A stretch of DNA of 50,275 bases from Clostridiales bacterium UBA2432 (GTDB taxonomy: Bacteria > Bacillota > Clostridia > Lachnospirales > Vallitaleaceae), in assembly GCA_002342805.1 (NCBI GenBank), contig DDQW01000064.1:1-50275 (forward strand), read 5' to 3'. Positions 42,530 through 50,275 of this stretch are shown here, one piece after another. How positions within the stretch are numbered: the first letter of the stretch is position 1; every line of letters begins with the position of its first letter. The notes below the pieces were generated by a model, which saw only the letters and a list, made by a program, of their open reading frames with translations, was not told the DNA's origin and did no database searches. The translations under genes and the position numbers were made by a program.

Positions 42530-42670
42530 TTATTTTTTCTTCTCTTTTTTCTTTTTCTTTTTCTCTTTTTTCTTTTTCTTCTTTTTTGCATCCTTCAATT
42601 CAAGCAAAGGGCAGTCACTACAATATTTGCCCTTTTTTTTCCATTTACCACAGCATTTTGACTTTGACAT
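42530..42670 (-). CDS. 46-aa Cys/Lys-rich small protein
   Basis: A short open frame from ATG 42670 to TAA 42530, seven bases after a GAAAGGAC ribosome site; an ATG two codons earlier is possible. The first half has four cysteines in SKCCGKW and KYCSDCP, which could bind a metal. The last 19 residues are almost entirely lysine and glutamate (KKKKKKKE type). It fills the gap between ribF and rpsO and lies 13 bases past the ribF stop, so it is likely the last gene of the rimP-ribF operon. The basic tail and location suggest RNA or ribosome contact, which is inference. Family unknown to me. Confidence 0.6.
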   Translation of the reverse strand: MSKSKCCGKWKKKGKYCSDCPLLELKDAKKKKKKKEKKKKKKEKKK

Positions 42671-42683
42671 ATACATCGTCCTT

Positions 42684-43607
42684 TCACAAGTTGTAATAGG
42701 CTCTTAGATCTTTCTCGTCTTCTTTCATCTGTGTTACTAATTCTTCAATGGAGTCATATTTTTCTTCTGTTCGTAAAAATTTATGGAATTTTACCAAAAT
42801 ACGTTCGCCGTAAATTTCTTGATCAAAATCAATAATATACGTTTCAACAAGTATTTCATAGACATTTTCATCAATCGTTGGCTTCGTTCCTACATAAGTC
42901 AGACCAAAATAGGTCTTGCCAAGGACATCAACTTCTGTCGCATAGATTCCATTACGAGGAAGTTGCTTATGACCATCCGGTTTTACATTTGCCGTTGGAT
43001 ATCCAATGGTACGTCCTAGTTTTGCACCTTCAATAACAACACCAGTCACAAAATACGGTCGTCCCATAAGTGTTTCAGCCAAATCCATATCTGCTTCTTG
43101 AATAGCTTCCCGTATCCATGTGCTACTAATGATACGGTTATTATAGGAAATCTTTTTTAATGCGTGTAAGGTATATCCATATTGCTTGGAAAAATGTTCA
43201 AGGGTTTCAATATTACCTTTTCGCATTTTTCCAAACGCATAATCTTCACCAACAACGACAGCTTTTGCACCTAAATGTTCATATAAAATCTGTTGTATAA
43301 AGGTTTCCGGTTCCATGCTTGCTGTTTCTTTTGTAAAAGGAAATTGTATATAATAGTCCATCCCTTCATGTTCAGCAACATGTTGTTTCTCCATGTCCGT
43401 GTTAATTAAAGCAACTTCATGTTTGGACAAAACATGGGTTGGATGTGGATAAAAAGTGAAAAAAGCGGTGGATAATTGTCGCTCTTTTGCAATTTCTTTT
43501 GCCTTTGTTAGGAGTGTTAAATGGCCTTTATGCAGTCCATCAAAATTACCAAGCACAACAACAGTATCTTTTATAGTGCTCTTTTGAATATCATTAATAA
43601 ATTTCAT
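42684..43607 (-). CDS. ribF: Bifunctional riboflavin kinase / FAD synthetase RibF
   Basis: 307 residues from ATG 43607, behind GAGG; a GTG four codons upstream overlaps truB. The N-terminal FAD synthetase (nucleotidyltransferase) has LGNFDGLHKGHLTLL near 20-34 and SSTWIREAI near 160. The C-terminal flavokinase has GRTIGYPTANVKPDG and NGIYATEV. It makes FMN and then FAD, which supply the RnfD/RnfG flavins among others. It directly follows truB, as in many Bacillota. Confidence 0.97.
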   Translation of the reverse strand: MKFINDIQKSTIKDTVVVLGNFDGLHKGHLTLLTKAKEIAKERQLSTAFFTFYPHPTHVLSKHEVALINTDMEKQHVAEHEGMDYYIQFPFTKETASMEPETFIQQILYEHLGAKAVVVGEDYAFGKMRKGNIETLEHFSKQYGYTLHALKKISYNNRIISSTWIREAIQEADMDLAETLMGRPYFVTGVVIEGAKLGRTIGYPTANVKPDGHKQLPRNGIYATEVDVLGKTYFGLTYVGTKPTIDENVYEILVETYIIDFDQEIYGERILVKFHKFLRTEEKYDSIEELVTQMKEDEKDLRAYYNL

Positions 43608-43618
43608 CCCATACCTCA

Positions 43619-44542
43619 CTAATAAAACATTTTCTCGACACGTAATATCGGAGTATCATTCTGTTCATCTATAACATAAAGACCGACAAAATGTTCATTT
43701 GAATCATAAAGTCGATACCTTTTATTCAAGGTTAAATCATTTCCTTTTATTGAAATATACGTATGAACAAACTCTGTTGGAAGTTTATTCCCATTATGAA
43801 TATATGCATCATATTCTGATGATACAACAAGTTTGGGGTATTCGTCAAATAGTGAATCAATTGAATGTAATTTCGATTCTATTTGATTGTTTTCCATCAT
43901 TTCCTCAATTTCAGATAAGGTGAATGCGTCAGCAAGATCAAATCTCCCTACCTTTACTCTTTCAAGATCAGTCATACATGCTCCGTAGCCAAGTAGTTCA
44001 CCTAGATCATGAATCAATGTACGAATATATGTGCCTTTAGAACAGGTGACGTCAAATCGATATGAATAGTTACCCATTGGAAGGAAGTTATCAATATGAA
44101 GAATCCGAACCGGACGTGCTTCTCTTTCAACTTCAATTCCTTGTCTTGCCAACTCATATAGTCGCTTTCCATCCCTTTTAATAGCCGAATACATGGGTGG
44201 AACTTGCATGTATTCACCTAAAAAAGATAGAAGGGCCTGTTGAACATCCCTATCAGATGTTGAAATAACATCTTGATAAGTATAAATAACCTTTCCTGAA
44301 ATATCTTGAGTGTCCGTCTGAAAACCTAATTGAAATGTTGCGCGATAGGTTTTATCTTTATTTGTAAGTAAATCAACCACTTTTGTTGCTTTTCCGATAC
44401 ATATAGGTAAAACGCCTGTTGCATCCGGATCTAGTGTACCTGTATGACCAATACGACGGATTTTAGTTATCCTGCGAAGTATGGCCACAACATCAAAGGA
44501 CGTCATTCCTTTTTCTTTATAGACATTAAGAATTCCGTTCAT
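43619..44542 (-). CDS. truB: tRNA pseudouridine-55 synthase TruB
   Basis: 307 residues from ATG 44542; a longer frame runs into nrnA and is a shadow. GILNVYKEKGMTSFDVV and the catalytic GHTGTLDPDATGVLPI near 33-48, with the active Asp, are diagnostic. A PUA-like C-terminal region follows. It makes pseudouridine 55 in the T-loop of tRNAs. The start overlaps the end of nrnA by 17 bases. Confidence 0.97.
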   Translation of the reverse strand: MNGILNVYKEKGMTSFDVVAILRRITKIRRIGHTGTLDPDATGVLPICIGKATKVVDLLTNKDKTYRATFQLGFQTDTQDISGKVIYTYQDVISTSDRDVQQALLSFLGEYMQVPPMYSAIKRDGKRLYELARQGIEVEREARPVRILHIDNFLPMGNYSYRFDVTCSKGTYIRTLIHDLGELLGYGACMTDLERVKVGRFDLADAFTLSEIEEMMENNQIESKLHSIDSLFDEYPKLVVSSEYDAYIHNGNKLPTEFVHTYISIKGNDLTLNKRYRLYDSNEHFVGLYVIDEQNDTPILRVEKMFY

Positions 44543-45518
44543 AGGCATTAACCAACTCGCTTTCAAAGGACTTAATAACTTCAGTGAGTTTTCCATCCAC
44601 AGAACATCCCGCAGCTTTAATATGACCGCCACCCTTGTATTTTTGGGCAATCTCACATACATCAATCAATGACTTTGAACGCAAACTAATTTTATACTTT
44701 TCGTGATCTATCCCAAGAATAAAACAACTGATGTAAGCCGTATCAACTTCGACCAATTGATTCACAATAGCTTCAGTATCACTTTTTTGAAGATTATGTT
44801 TTTCCATATCTTCATATGAAATATAGGCCATAACAATATGCCCTTTTCCAAACACTTTCATATTTGACAAGGCTATTTGAAGAGCCTTTAATGATTTTTC
44901 GGTTTTTGTAAAATAAAGCTTATTAATGAGAAAGGTTTGATCAACACCTACATCCACAAGTTTTGCCGCAATATAATGAGTTTCCTTTCGCGTACAATCA
45001 TGCTTAAACAAGCCTGTATCATAGATGATGCCTGTATATAATGCGGTGGCTATATGAACATCATCAATATGCTCATGCTTATGAAGACCTAGCATCATGC
45101 CGATAACTTCACATGTTGAACTTGCTTGGACATCCACTTGCTGGATATCAGCAAAATGGTCATTACTGCTATGATGATCAATATTTATTGTTAACCGCGC
45201 CTGGGAGAACAAATCCATAAATGGTTCAATACGACTTAAGTCCCCTGAATCAACAATGATTAATTGATAGGAGGAACTCATAATCTGACCTTGATATTTT
45301 GTGTAGTCGCTAAGAGTATAAATCTCTTCATATCCGTTTAAAAATTCATATCCGTTCGGTTTCTCTTCAAGTATGACGCGAACATTGTAACCATCCTTTT
45401 TAAGTAAATGATACAATGCTAGCGCCGAACCCACACAATCTCCATCCGGATGAACATGTCCGGTAATATAGACATATTCATCCAGTGACAAATGATTTTT
45501 TAATTCAATATAATTCAT
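44526..45518 (-). CDS. nrnA: DHH/DHHA1 phosphoesterase, oligoribonuclease NrnA
   Basis: 330 residues. The DHH domain motifs are intact: GHVHPDGDCVGSALALYHL near 20-38, VDSGDLSRIE near 90 and NIDHHSSNDHF near 117-127. The DHHA1 C-terminus has the GGGHIKAAGCSVDG motif near 298-311. NrnA degrades short RNA (nanoRNA) and pAp using manganese. Its place between rbfA and truB is standard for Bacillota. Confidence 0.95.
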   Translation of the reverse strand: MNYIELKNHLSLDEYVYITGHVHPDGDCVGSALALYHLLKKDGYNVRVILEEKPNGYEFLNGYEEIYTLSDYTKYQGQIMSSSYQLIIVDSGDLSRIEPFMDLFSQARLTINIDHHSSNDHFADIQQVDVQASSTCEVIGMMLGLHKHEHIDDVHIATALYTGIIYDTGLFKHDCTRKETHYIAAKLVDVGVDQTFLINKLYFTKTEKSLKALQIALSNMKVFGKGHIVMAYISYEDMEKHNLQKSDTEAIVNQLVEVDTAYISCFILGIDHEKYKISLRSKSLIDVCEIAQKYKGGGHIKAAGCSVDGKLTEVIKSFESELVNAYERNS

Positions 45519-45532
45519 ATTATCACCTGCTT

Positions 45533-45895
45533 TTAATTTTCATCAGGATGATTGACTTCATCAATTAACTTGCTCATTTTAACTCCATATTCAATTGAAT
45601 GATCAATGACAAAAATTAATTCCGGAGTATTTCTCAAGTTAACTTTTTGAGCTAATTCACGACGAATAAAGCCTGCTGAATTTTTAAGACCTTCTAAAGT
45701 CTCTTGATGCTTTTCTTCATCGCCTAAGGTACTAAAGTGTACTTTGCAAAATTTAAGGTCAGGTGTTGTATCAACATGGACAATGCTTATTAATGTGTCA
45801 ACGCGAGGATCTTTTAGACCATTACGAATAATAGCACTAATCTCATGCTTGATTTCTTCATTAATGCGTATAATACGATTACTGTTCTTTTTCAT
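45533..45895 (-). CDS. rbfA: 30S ribosome-binding factor RbfA
   Basis: 120 residues with a single KH-like domain: RINEEIKHEISAIIRNGLKDPR near 10-31 (two short pieces), then TPDLKFCKVHFSTLG and LRNTPELIFVIDHSIEYG. RbfA helps maturation of the 16S 5' end and cold adaptation. It lies 26 bases downstream of infB. Confidence 0.97.
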   Translation of the reverse strand: MKKNSNRIIRINEEIKHEISAIIRNGLKDPRVDTLISIVHVDTTPDLKFCKVHFSTLGDEEKHQETLEGLKNSAGFIRRELAQKVNLRNTPELIFVIDHSIEYGVKMSKLIDEVNHPDEN

Positions 45896-45921
45896 ATAAT
45901 CACCTTCTTAACTCAAACTCA

Positions 45922-47970
45922 TTATCTTGGTATTTCTTCCATCACGAAACCTTCAATGACATCACCTGTTTTTATGTCATTGTATTTTTCTAGCATAATA
46001 CCACATTCGTATCCGGTTGCAACTTCTTTGGCATCATCTTTAAATCGTTTTAATGATGCTAATGCCCCTTCATATAATACGACACCGTCTCGGACAAGTC
46101 GTACTTGACTGTTACGAACGATTTTTCCATCAGTTACATAAGAACCGGCTATGGTTCCCACATTAGAAACTTTAAACGTATCTCGAACTTCAGCATGGCC
46201 GGTAACTTTTTCCTCAAATATTGGGTCAAGCATACCTTTCATAGCAAGTTCGATATCTTCAATTGCATTATAAATAACACGATATAAACGTACATCAATT
46301 TTTTCTCGGTCTGCTGTAACTTTTGCATTTGATTCCGGACGTACATTAAAGCCGATAATTATAGCGTTTGAGGCACTGGCTAACATAACATCAGATTCAT
46401 TGATTGCACCAACACCACCATGGATAATATTAATAATGACTTCTTCATTTGATAGCTTCATTAAACTTTGTTTTACAGCTTCAACAGAACCTTGTACATC
46501 TGCTTTAACAATCAACTTAAGTTCTTTCATTTCACCTTCATGAATTTGATGGAATAAGTCATCAAGTGTAACTTTCTGTGGTGTGTTTTGAATCATTTTT
46601 TCACGAACATTTGATTGAAGTTTTTCAGACAAATGTCGCGCTTCACGTTCATTCGACGTTTGATAGAAGGCTTCTCCTGCTGAAGGAACTTCACTTAATC
46701 CAAGGATTTCAACGGGGGTTGAAGGTCCTGCAGTACGTACACGTTTTCCTTGATCGTTAATCATGGCACGTACTTTTCCGTGTGTTGTTCCGGCAAGAAT
46801 AGAATCTCCGATTTTTAAGGTTCCGTTTTGTACAAGAACAGTAGCTACCGGTCCACGCCCTTTATCTAATTGTGCTTCAACAATGGTTCCACGAGCAGGC
46901 TTCTTAGGATTCGCCTTCAACTCACCAAGTTCTGCAACAAGCAAAATCATCTCAAGTAATTGATCAATTCCAGTCTTTTCAATTGCTGAAACATGAACAC
47001 AAATGGTATCTCCACCCCAATCTTCTGTTACAAGACCATATTCAATAAGTTCTTGTTTTACACGATCCGGATTGGCGCCTTCTTTATCAATTTTATTAAT
47101 TGCAACAATAATCTGTACACCTGCTGCTTTGGCATGATTGATTGCTTCCACTGTTTGAGGCATAACCCCATCATCTGCTGCAACAACAAGAATAGCAATA
47201 TCGGTAGCCATCGCTCCACGTAATCGCATTGCTGTAAATGCTTCGTGACCTGGTGTGTCCAAAAATGTGATTTTTTCGTTGTTAAGCTCAACAGAATATG
47301 CACCGATATGTTGGGTAATTCCCCCTTGCTCACCTTCTGTAACTTGGGTTTGACGAATAGCATCAAGCAGGGAAGTCTTTCCATGGTCAACATGACCCAT
47401 AACGACAACAACTGGTGGACGTTTTACTTTATCTGTATCATCTTCTACATCTGCTGCGAAAAATTCTTCAATAAAATCTTTTTCTTGTTCTTTTTCAACA
47501 AGAATATCATATTCTAATCCGATTTCAGTAGCTAAAGCAAAGTTGATCTCTTGATTGGCTGTAGCCATAATTCCTTTTAGCATAAGATATTTGACAATCT
47601 CAGATATAGGACATTCAATTTTTTCGGCTAAAGCTTTTACTGTAATTTCATCACCAATGTAGATGACGTCTTCTTTTTCTTCTGTCTCTTCTTCCTTACG
47701 ATGCTTCTTTGATGTTTTTTGTCTTTTATTCGATGATTCATTTTTTGAATCTTTTGTCTCAGGAACATCTTTTTTTGTTTCTTCTTGTTTTGGTTCCTCT
47801 TTTTTTTCTTTATCTTCACGATAATATTCGACAATGACTTTTTCGTCATCTTCTTTTACCGAACTCATGTGATTTTTTACCGGTATATCAAAGTCCTTTA
47901 GCGTGTTAATCAGATCTTTGGAATCAATTCCTAAATCTTTTGCTATTTCGTGTACACGTCTTTTTGACAT
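45922..47970 (-). CDS. infB: Translation initiation factor IF-2
   Basis: 682 residues from ATG 47970, matching the IF2 N-terminus SKRRVHEIAKDLG; an upstream in-frame start lies inside the L7Ae gene. An N-terminal IF2-N domain (about 1-55) and a Lys/Glu-rich linker (about 60-105) are followed by a second IF2-N. The GTPase domain has GHVDHGKTS (G1) near 191-199, DTPGHEAF (G3) and NKIDK (G4). Beta-barrel domains II and IV bind fMet-tRNA. Unlike E. coli, the N-terminal extension is short. Confidence 0.98.
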   Translation of the reverse strand: MSKRRVHEIAKDLGIDSKDLINTLKDFDIPVKNHMSSVKEDDEKVIVEYYREDKEKKEEPKQEETKKDVPETKDSKNESSNKRQKTSKKHRKEEETEEKEDVIYIGDEITVKALAEKIECPISEIVKYLMLKGIMATANQEINFALATEIGLEYDILVEKEQEKDFIEEFFAADVEDDTDKVKRPPVVVVMGHVDHGKTSLLDAIRQTQVTEGEQGGITQHIGAYSVELNNEKITFLDTPGHEAFTAMRLRGAMATDIAILVVAADDGVMPQTVEAINHAKAAGVQIIVAINKIDKEGANPDRVKQELIEYGLVTEDWGGDTICVHVSAIEKTGIDQLLEMILLVAELGELKANPKKPARGTIVEAQLDKGRGPVATVLVQNGTLKIGDSILAGTTHGKVRAMINDQGKRVRTAGPSTPVEILGLSEVPSAGEAFYQTSNEREARHLSEKLQSNVREKMIQNTPQKVTLDDLFHQIHEGEMKELKLIVKADVQGSVEAVKQSLMKLSNEEVIINIIHGGVGAINESDVMLASASNAIIIGFNVRPESNAKVTADREKIDVRLYRVIYNAIEDIELAMKGMLDPIFEEKVTGHAEVRDTFKVSNVGTIAGSYVTDGKIVRNSQVRLVRDGVVLYEGALASLKRFKDDAKEVATGYECGIMLEKYNDIKTGDVIEGFVMEEIPR

Positions 47971-47974
47971 CCTT

Positions 47975-48271
47975 TCACCTCCATGTTTTTTCAATGCTCG
48001 TTGCAAATTGTTCATCGGTAACACAAATGGTCGCTCGAAACTGCTTACCAATAGCATGACCTAATTCATCCTTATCAAAATCTATTTTATAAGGAATTTG
48101 TCTATAATTACACATATTTGTAAACTTCTTTTTTGTATTATCTGATGCGTTGTCGGCAATAATAACGAGGTGAGCATGACCTGCTTTTATTGCTGTTTCG
48201 ACAGAAAATTCTCCCGATGAGATTTTGCCTGCCTTTTGACATAGTCCAATCATACTTAAGGTCTTATTCAA
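47975..48271 (-). CDS. L7Ae-family ribosomal-like protein (YlxQ-type)
   Basis: 98 residues starting with TTG at 48271, behind AAGGAGG at a 12-base spacing; the first ATG is six codons in. LCQKAGKISSGEFSVETAI is the L7Ae/L30e RNA-binding signature, followed by LVIIADNASDNTKKKF. These proteins bind K-turn RNA; the role of the nusA-operon copy is unclear. It overlaps rnpM by 8 bases. Confidence 0.92.
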   Translation of the reverse strand: MNKTLSMIGLCQKAGKISSGEFSVETAIKAGHAHLVIIADNASDNTKKKFTNMCNYRQIPYKIDFDKDELGHAIGKQFRATICVTDEQFATSIEKTWR

Positions 48272-48530
48272 GTTGATCTAGTGCCTCCTTTAGTGACTCT
48301 CCAATGTCTTTGGGAATACTGCATTTAAAAGAACGCTCGAGTCCTTTGTTTTTCAGCGACTTTTCTAGACATTCTTTTGACTTACATATATAAGCGCCCC
48401 GACCATTCGCTTTTCCGGAAATATCAATTAAAAAATCACCTTCTGATGTCTTGACAATTCGTAACATTTCGCGCTTATCTTTTAATTCTTGACATCCTGT
48501 ACATTTACGTAATGGTTTTTTCTTAGCCAT
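48264..48530 (-). CDS. rnpM: RNase P modulator RnpM (YlxR family)
   Basis: 88 residues. RKCTGCQELKDKREMLRIVKT near 8-28, read in parts, and GRGAYICKSKECLEKSLK near 43-60 are the YlxR signature. YlxR was recently linked to RNase P as a regulator in Bacillus. It follows nusA by three bases and overlaps the L7Ae gene. Confidence 0.94.
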   Translation of the reverse strand: MAKKKPLRKCTGCQELKDKREMLRIVKTSEGDFLIDISGKANGRGAYICKSKECLEKSLKNKGLERSFKCSIPKDIGESLKEALDQLE

Positions 48531-48533
48531 AGA

Positions 48534-49688
48534 TTACTCCTCAAATAAAGATTCATCAAACGGATTGACATCGACTTCCACATTTTGGCCAGTACTTGCG
48601 CTTAAAAATAAGACGTCTGGATTATCCAATTCTTCTTTAGAAATAAATCCAATCTCTTTGGCTTGCGTCTCGCTCTTTATATCGATACGATATCCTGTCA
48701 ATTTAGCTGCTAAACGCGCATTTTGGCCTTCTTTACCGATTGCAAGAGATAGTTGATAATCCGGTACAATAACTTTTGCACTTTTTTCTGGTTTATTCAC
48801 AGCTACTTGTACAACTTTTGAAGGACTTAACGATGCCGCAATAAATTCTGCCACATTTTCATTCCAAGGAATAATGTCAATTTTCTCTCCATTGAGCTCG
48901 TTAACAATAATACTTACTCTTGAGCCATTATGGCCAACACATGAGCCGACAGGGTCAACTTCCTCTTTTGTTGAATATACCGCAATTTTTGTACGTGAAC
49001 CTGCTTCACGAGAAATTGATTTAATCTCAACCGTTCCGTCATGAACTTCAGGAACTTCGTTTTCAAAAAGACGTTTCACTAAATCCGGATGTGTTCTCGA
49101 CACATAAATCTTGGGACCTTTAGTTCCGGATTTTACCTCGATGACATAAACCTTTATACGTTCATTCATTAGGTAAGCTTCTCCCGGAACTTGTTCTTTG
49201 TCCGCTAAGATAGCATCGATTTTTCCAAGGTTTACAATAACACTGTCTTTTGCGCTACGTTGAATAATACCTGTCACAACTTCTTTTTCTTTTTCTTGAT
49301 ATGAATTGAGTAATAAATCACGCTCAGCTTCGCGTATCTTCTGAACGACAACTTGCTTGGCTTTTTGTGCTGCGATTCGACCAAAATCTTTAGGCGTCAC
49401 TTCAATTTGAACATGGTCTTCTAACTCTAAATTCGGATCAATCTCTCGTGCATCTGATAAAGAAATCTGAAGTTCTTTATGCTCCACGTTGTCGACAACT
49501 TCTTTTTCAGCAAGAACAACAACATTACCTTGTTCGTTGTCAATCGTCACTTGAATATTTTGTGACGTACCAAAATGATTTTTACAAGCCGTTAATAAGG
49601 AATTTTCAATGGCTTCTAACAAAACCTCTTTACTAATGTTTTTTTCTTTTTCAATTTGTTCTAATGCCTGAATAAATTCAGCATTCAT
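48534..49688 (-). CDS. nusA: Transcription termination/antitermination protein NusA
   Basis: 384 residues. The N-terminal RNA polymerase-binding domain (about 1-125) is followed by an S1 domain (about 135-200) and two KH domains, with VGSCVGHNGSRVSIIVNEL near 245-263 and LAIGKEGQNARLAAKLTG. No AR repeats, as usual for Bacillota. An acidic C-tail (EVDVNPFDESLFEE) ends it. NusA promotes pausing and hairpin termination and can act on its own operon. AAGGAGG ribosome site. Confidence 0.98.
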   Translation of the reverse strand: MNAEFIQALEQIEKEKNISKEVLLEAIENSLLTACKNHFGTSQNIQVTIDNEQGNVVVLAEKEVVDNVEHKELQISLSDAREIDPNLELEDHVQIEVTPKDFGRIAAQKAKQVVVQKIREAERDLLLNSYQEKEKEVVTGIIQRSAKDSVIVNLGKIDAILADKEQVPGEAYLMNERIKVYVIEVKSGTKGPKIYVSRTHPDLVKRLFENEVPEVHDGTVEIKSISREAGSRTKIAVYSTKEEVDPVGSCVGHNGSRVSIIVNELNGEKIDIIPWNENVAEFIAASLSPSKVVQVAVNKPEKSAKVIVPDYQLSLAIGKEGQNARLAAKLTGYRIDIKSETQAKEIGFISKEELDNPDVLFLSASTGQNVEVDVNPFDESLFEE

Positions 49689-49711
49689 TGTAATATCCTC
49701 CTTAAACCTAC

Positions 49712-50176
49712 CTAAAAGATGATTGCTAGGCGTATGATTGCAATATCTTTTCGAGGAAACACTTGGGTTTCTCCTTCAATATCAATCGTAACCGTTTCTT
49801 CATCATAAGCTATCAATTCACCTGTAAATTCCTTGACTTTATCGATCGCTTTATAAAGTTTGAGTTCCACCATATCACCTAGATGTCGTTCAAAATCCTT
49901 ATCCTTTTTCAAAGGACGATCTAGTCCTGGAGAACTCACCTCCAAAATATAAGGTTCTTTGATCGGATCTTTTTCATCAAGTTTTTTGTCCAATGCCCGG
50001 CTAACAATTTCACAATCATTCACCGTAATACCGTCAGGTTTATCCAGATATACTCTCAAATACCATTGATTCGCTTCTTTGATATATTCAACATCAACAC
50101 ATTCAAATCCATTGTCTTGTAGAATAGGTTCAAGAAGTTCATTGGTTAATTTCTCGATTGAATCTTTCGAAGCCAT
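49712..50176 (-). CDS. rimP: Ribosome maturation factor RimP
   Basis: 154 residues from ATG 50176, behind AAAGGAT; a longer in-frame extension crosses the leader hairpin. The RimP N-terminal domain has LLEPILQDNGFECVDVEY near 14-31. The EISRALD-like VSRALDKKLDEKDPI and LEVSSPGLDRPLKK are diagnostic, and an SH3-like C-domain follows. RimP assists 30S assembly. It is the first gene of the operon running to ribF. Confidence 0.96.
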   Translation of the reverse strand: MASKDSIEKLTNELLEPILQDNGFECVDVEYIKEANQWYLRVYLDKPDGITVNDCEIVSRALDKKLDEKDPIKEPYILEVSSPGLDRPLKKDKDFERHLGDMVELKLYKAIDKVKEFTGELIAYDEETVTIDIEGETQVFPRKDIAIIRLAIIF

Positions 50177-50203
50177 AGCAACACATCCTTTCCTTCTGCA
50201 AAT

Positions 50204-50227
50204 AAAAGAGTGGACAAATGTCCACTC
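50204..50227 (-). promoter_or_regulatory. rimP-nusA leader hairpin (possible attenuator)
   Basis: Perfect 8-bp stem GAGTGGAC (50208-50215) with GTCCACTC (50220-50227), a four-base loop, then TTTTATTT on the minus strand. It lies between the -10 box and the rimP ribosome site. Confidence 0.6.
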
Positions 50228-50254
50228 CTTTCGCATTAATAACTTATCTGTTAC

Positions 50255-50260
50255 ATTATA
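50255..50260 (-). promoter_or_regulatory. -10 box of the rimP-nusA operon
   Basis: Consensus TATAAT on the minus strand. The -35 box would fall beyond the right edge and cannot be seen. It predicts transcript start near 50248. Confidence 0.55.
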
Positions 50261-50275
50261 GCATAACTTCATATA

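Noticed and set aside
42535..42595. Long pyrimidine-rich tract, possibly a simple repeat
   Set aside because: It is the Lys/Glu codon run of the small gene on the minus strand, with a proper stop and ribosome site.
47971..48057. N-terminal extension of IF-2
   Set aside because: It lies inside the L7Ae gene; the family start SKRRVHEIAK begins at 47970.

Overview
The window looks like a stretch of chromosome from a low-GC, anaerobic, motile member of the Clostridia (Bacillota), probably close to the Lachnospirales or Vallitaleaceae. Three things point that way. The rnfCDGEAB order, the maf-radC-mre-min block and the rimP-nusA-rnpM-L7Ae-infB-rbfA-nrnA-truB-ribF run are typical of the group. A DRTGG/HATPase/HydS cluster, a DUF4321 protein and an Rnf complex also fit. 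There is no 16S gene, so the assignment is by gene content only. Almost every gene is ordinary chromosomal core. I see no phage, insertion sequence, CRISPR array, tRNA or rRNA, and no gene-free stretch longer than about 300 bases.

Layout, left to right. 1-2.1 kb: the end of an HlyD-like membrane protein gene, a TIGR01212 radical SAM protein and a divergent small P-loop protein. 2.15-11.4 kb (minus strand): a cell-shape and division block, DUF4321-maf-radC-mreC-mreD-PBP2, then minC-minD-minE-rodA-mgsA. mreB is missing from its usual place, PBP2 carries an insertion of about 240 residues, and the MgsA homologue has lost key catalytic aspartates. 11.5-16.4 kb: the complete rnfCDGEAB operon (ferredoxin:NAD+ oxidoreductase ion pump). 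16.65-19.7 kb: a five-gene cluster around a sensory-type [FeFe]-hydrogenase (HydS), flanked on both sides by a DRTGG-domain protein and a GHKL ATPase. 19.8-27.2 kb is more accessory: a soluble chemoreceptor with a C-terminal sugar-binding-protein-like domain, an 85-residue Cys-rich protein behind a structured leader, an aldehyde dehydrogenase and lactonase pair, a bacterial eRF1-like protein, an orphan flgB, and a small membrane protein resembling one Trk/Ktr pore unit joined to a TrkA-C domain.

27.2-34.8 kb: a complete hisZGDCBHAF(IE) operon behind a consensus promoter. It covers every step of histidine synthesis except histidinol-phosphate phosphatase. 34.9-39.7 kb: M16 peptidase, dut, a membrane protein, an RluA-family pseudouridine synthase, queG and recU. 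39.85-50.2 kb: pnp and rpsO, each with its own promoter and structured leader, an unlisted 46-residue Cys/Lys-rich protein, and the translation and transcription operon rimP-nusA-rnpM-L7Ae-infB-rbfA-nrnA-truB-ribF.

The genes combine into three themes: envelope growth and division; redox and energy metabolism (Rnf next to a probable H2/redox sensing cassette); and RNA and translation functions with several candidate autoregulatory leaders (pnp, rpsO, rimP). The most unusual items are the HydS sensory cassette, the catalytic-site changes in MgsA, the minimal Trk-like protein, the inverted soluble chemoreceptor and the small Lys-rich protein.
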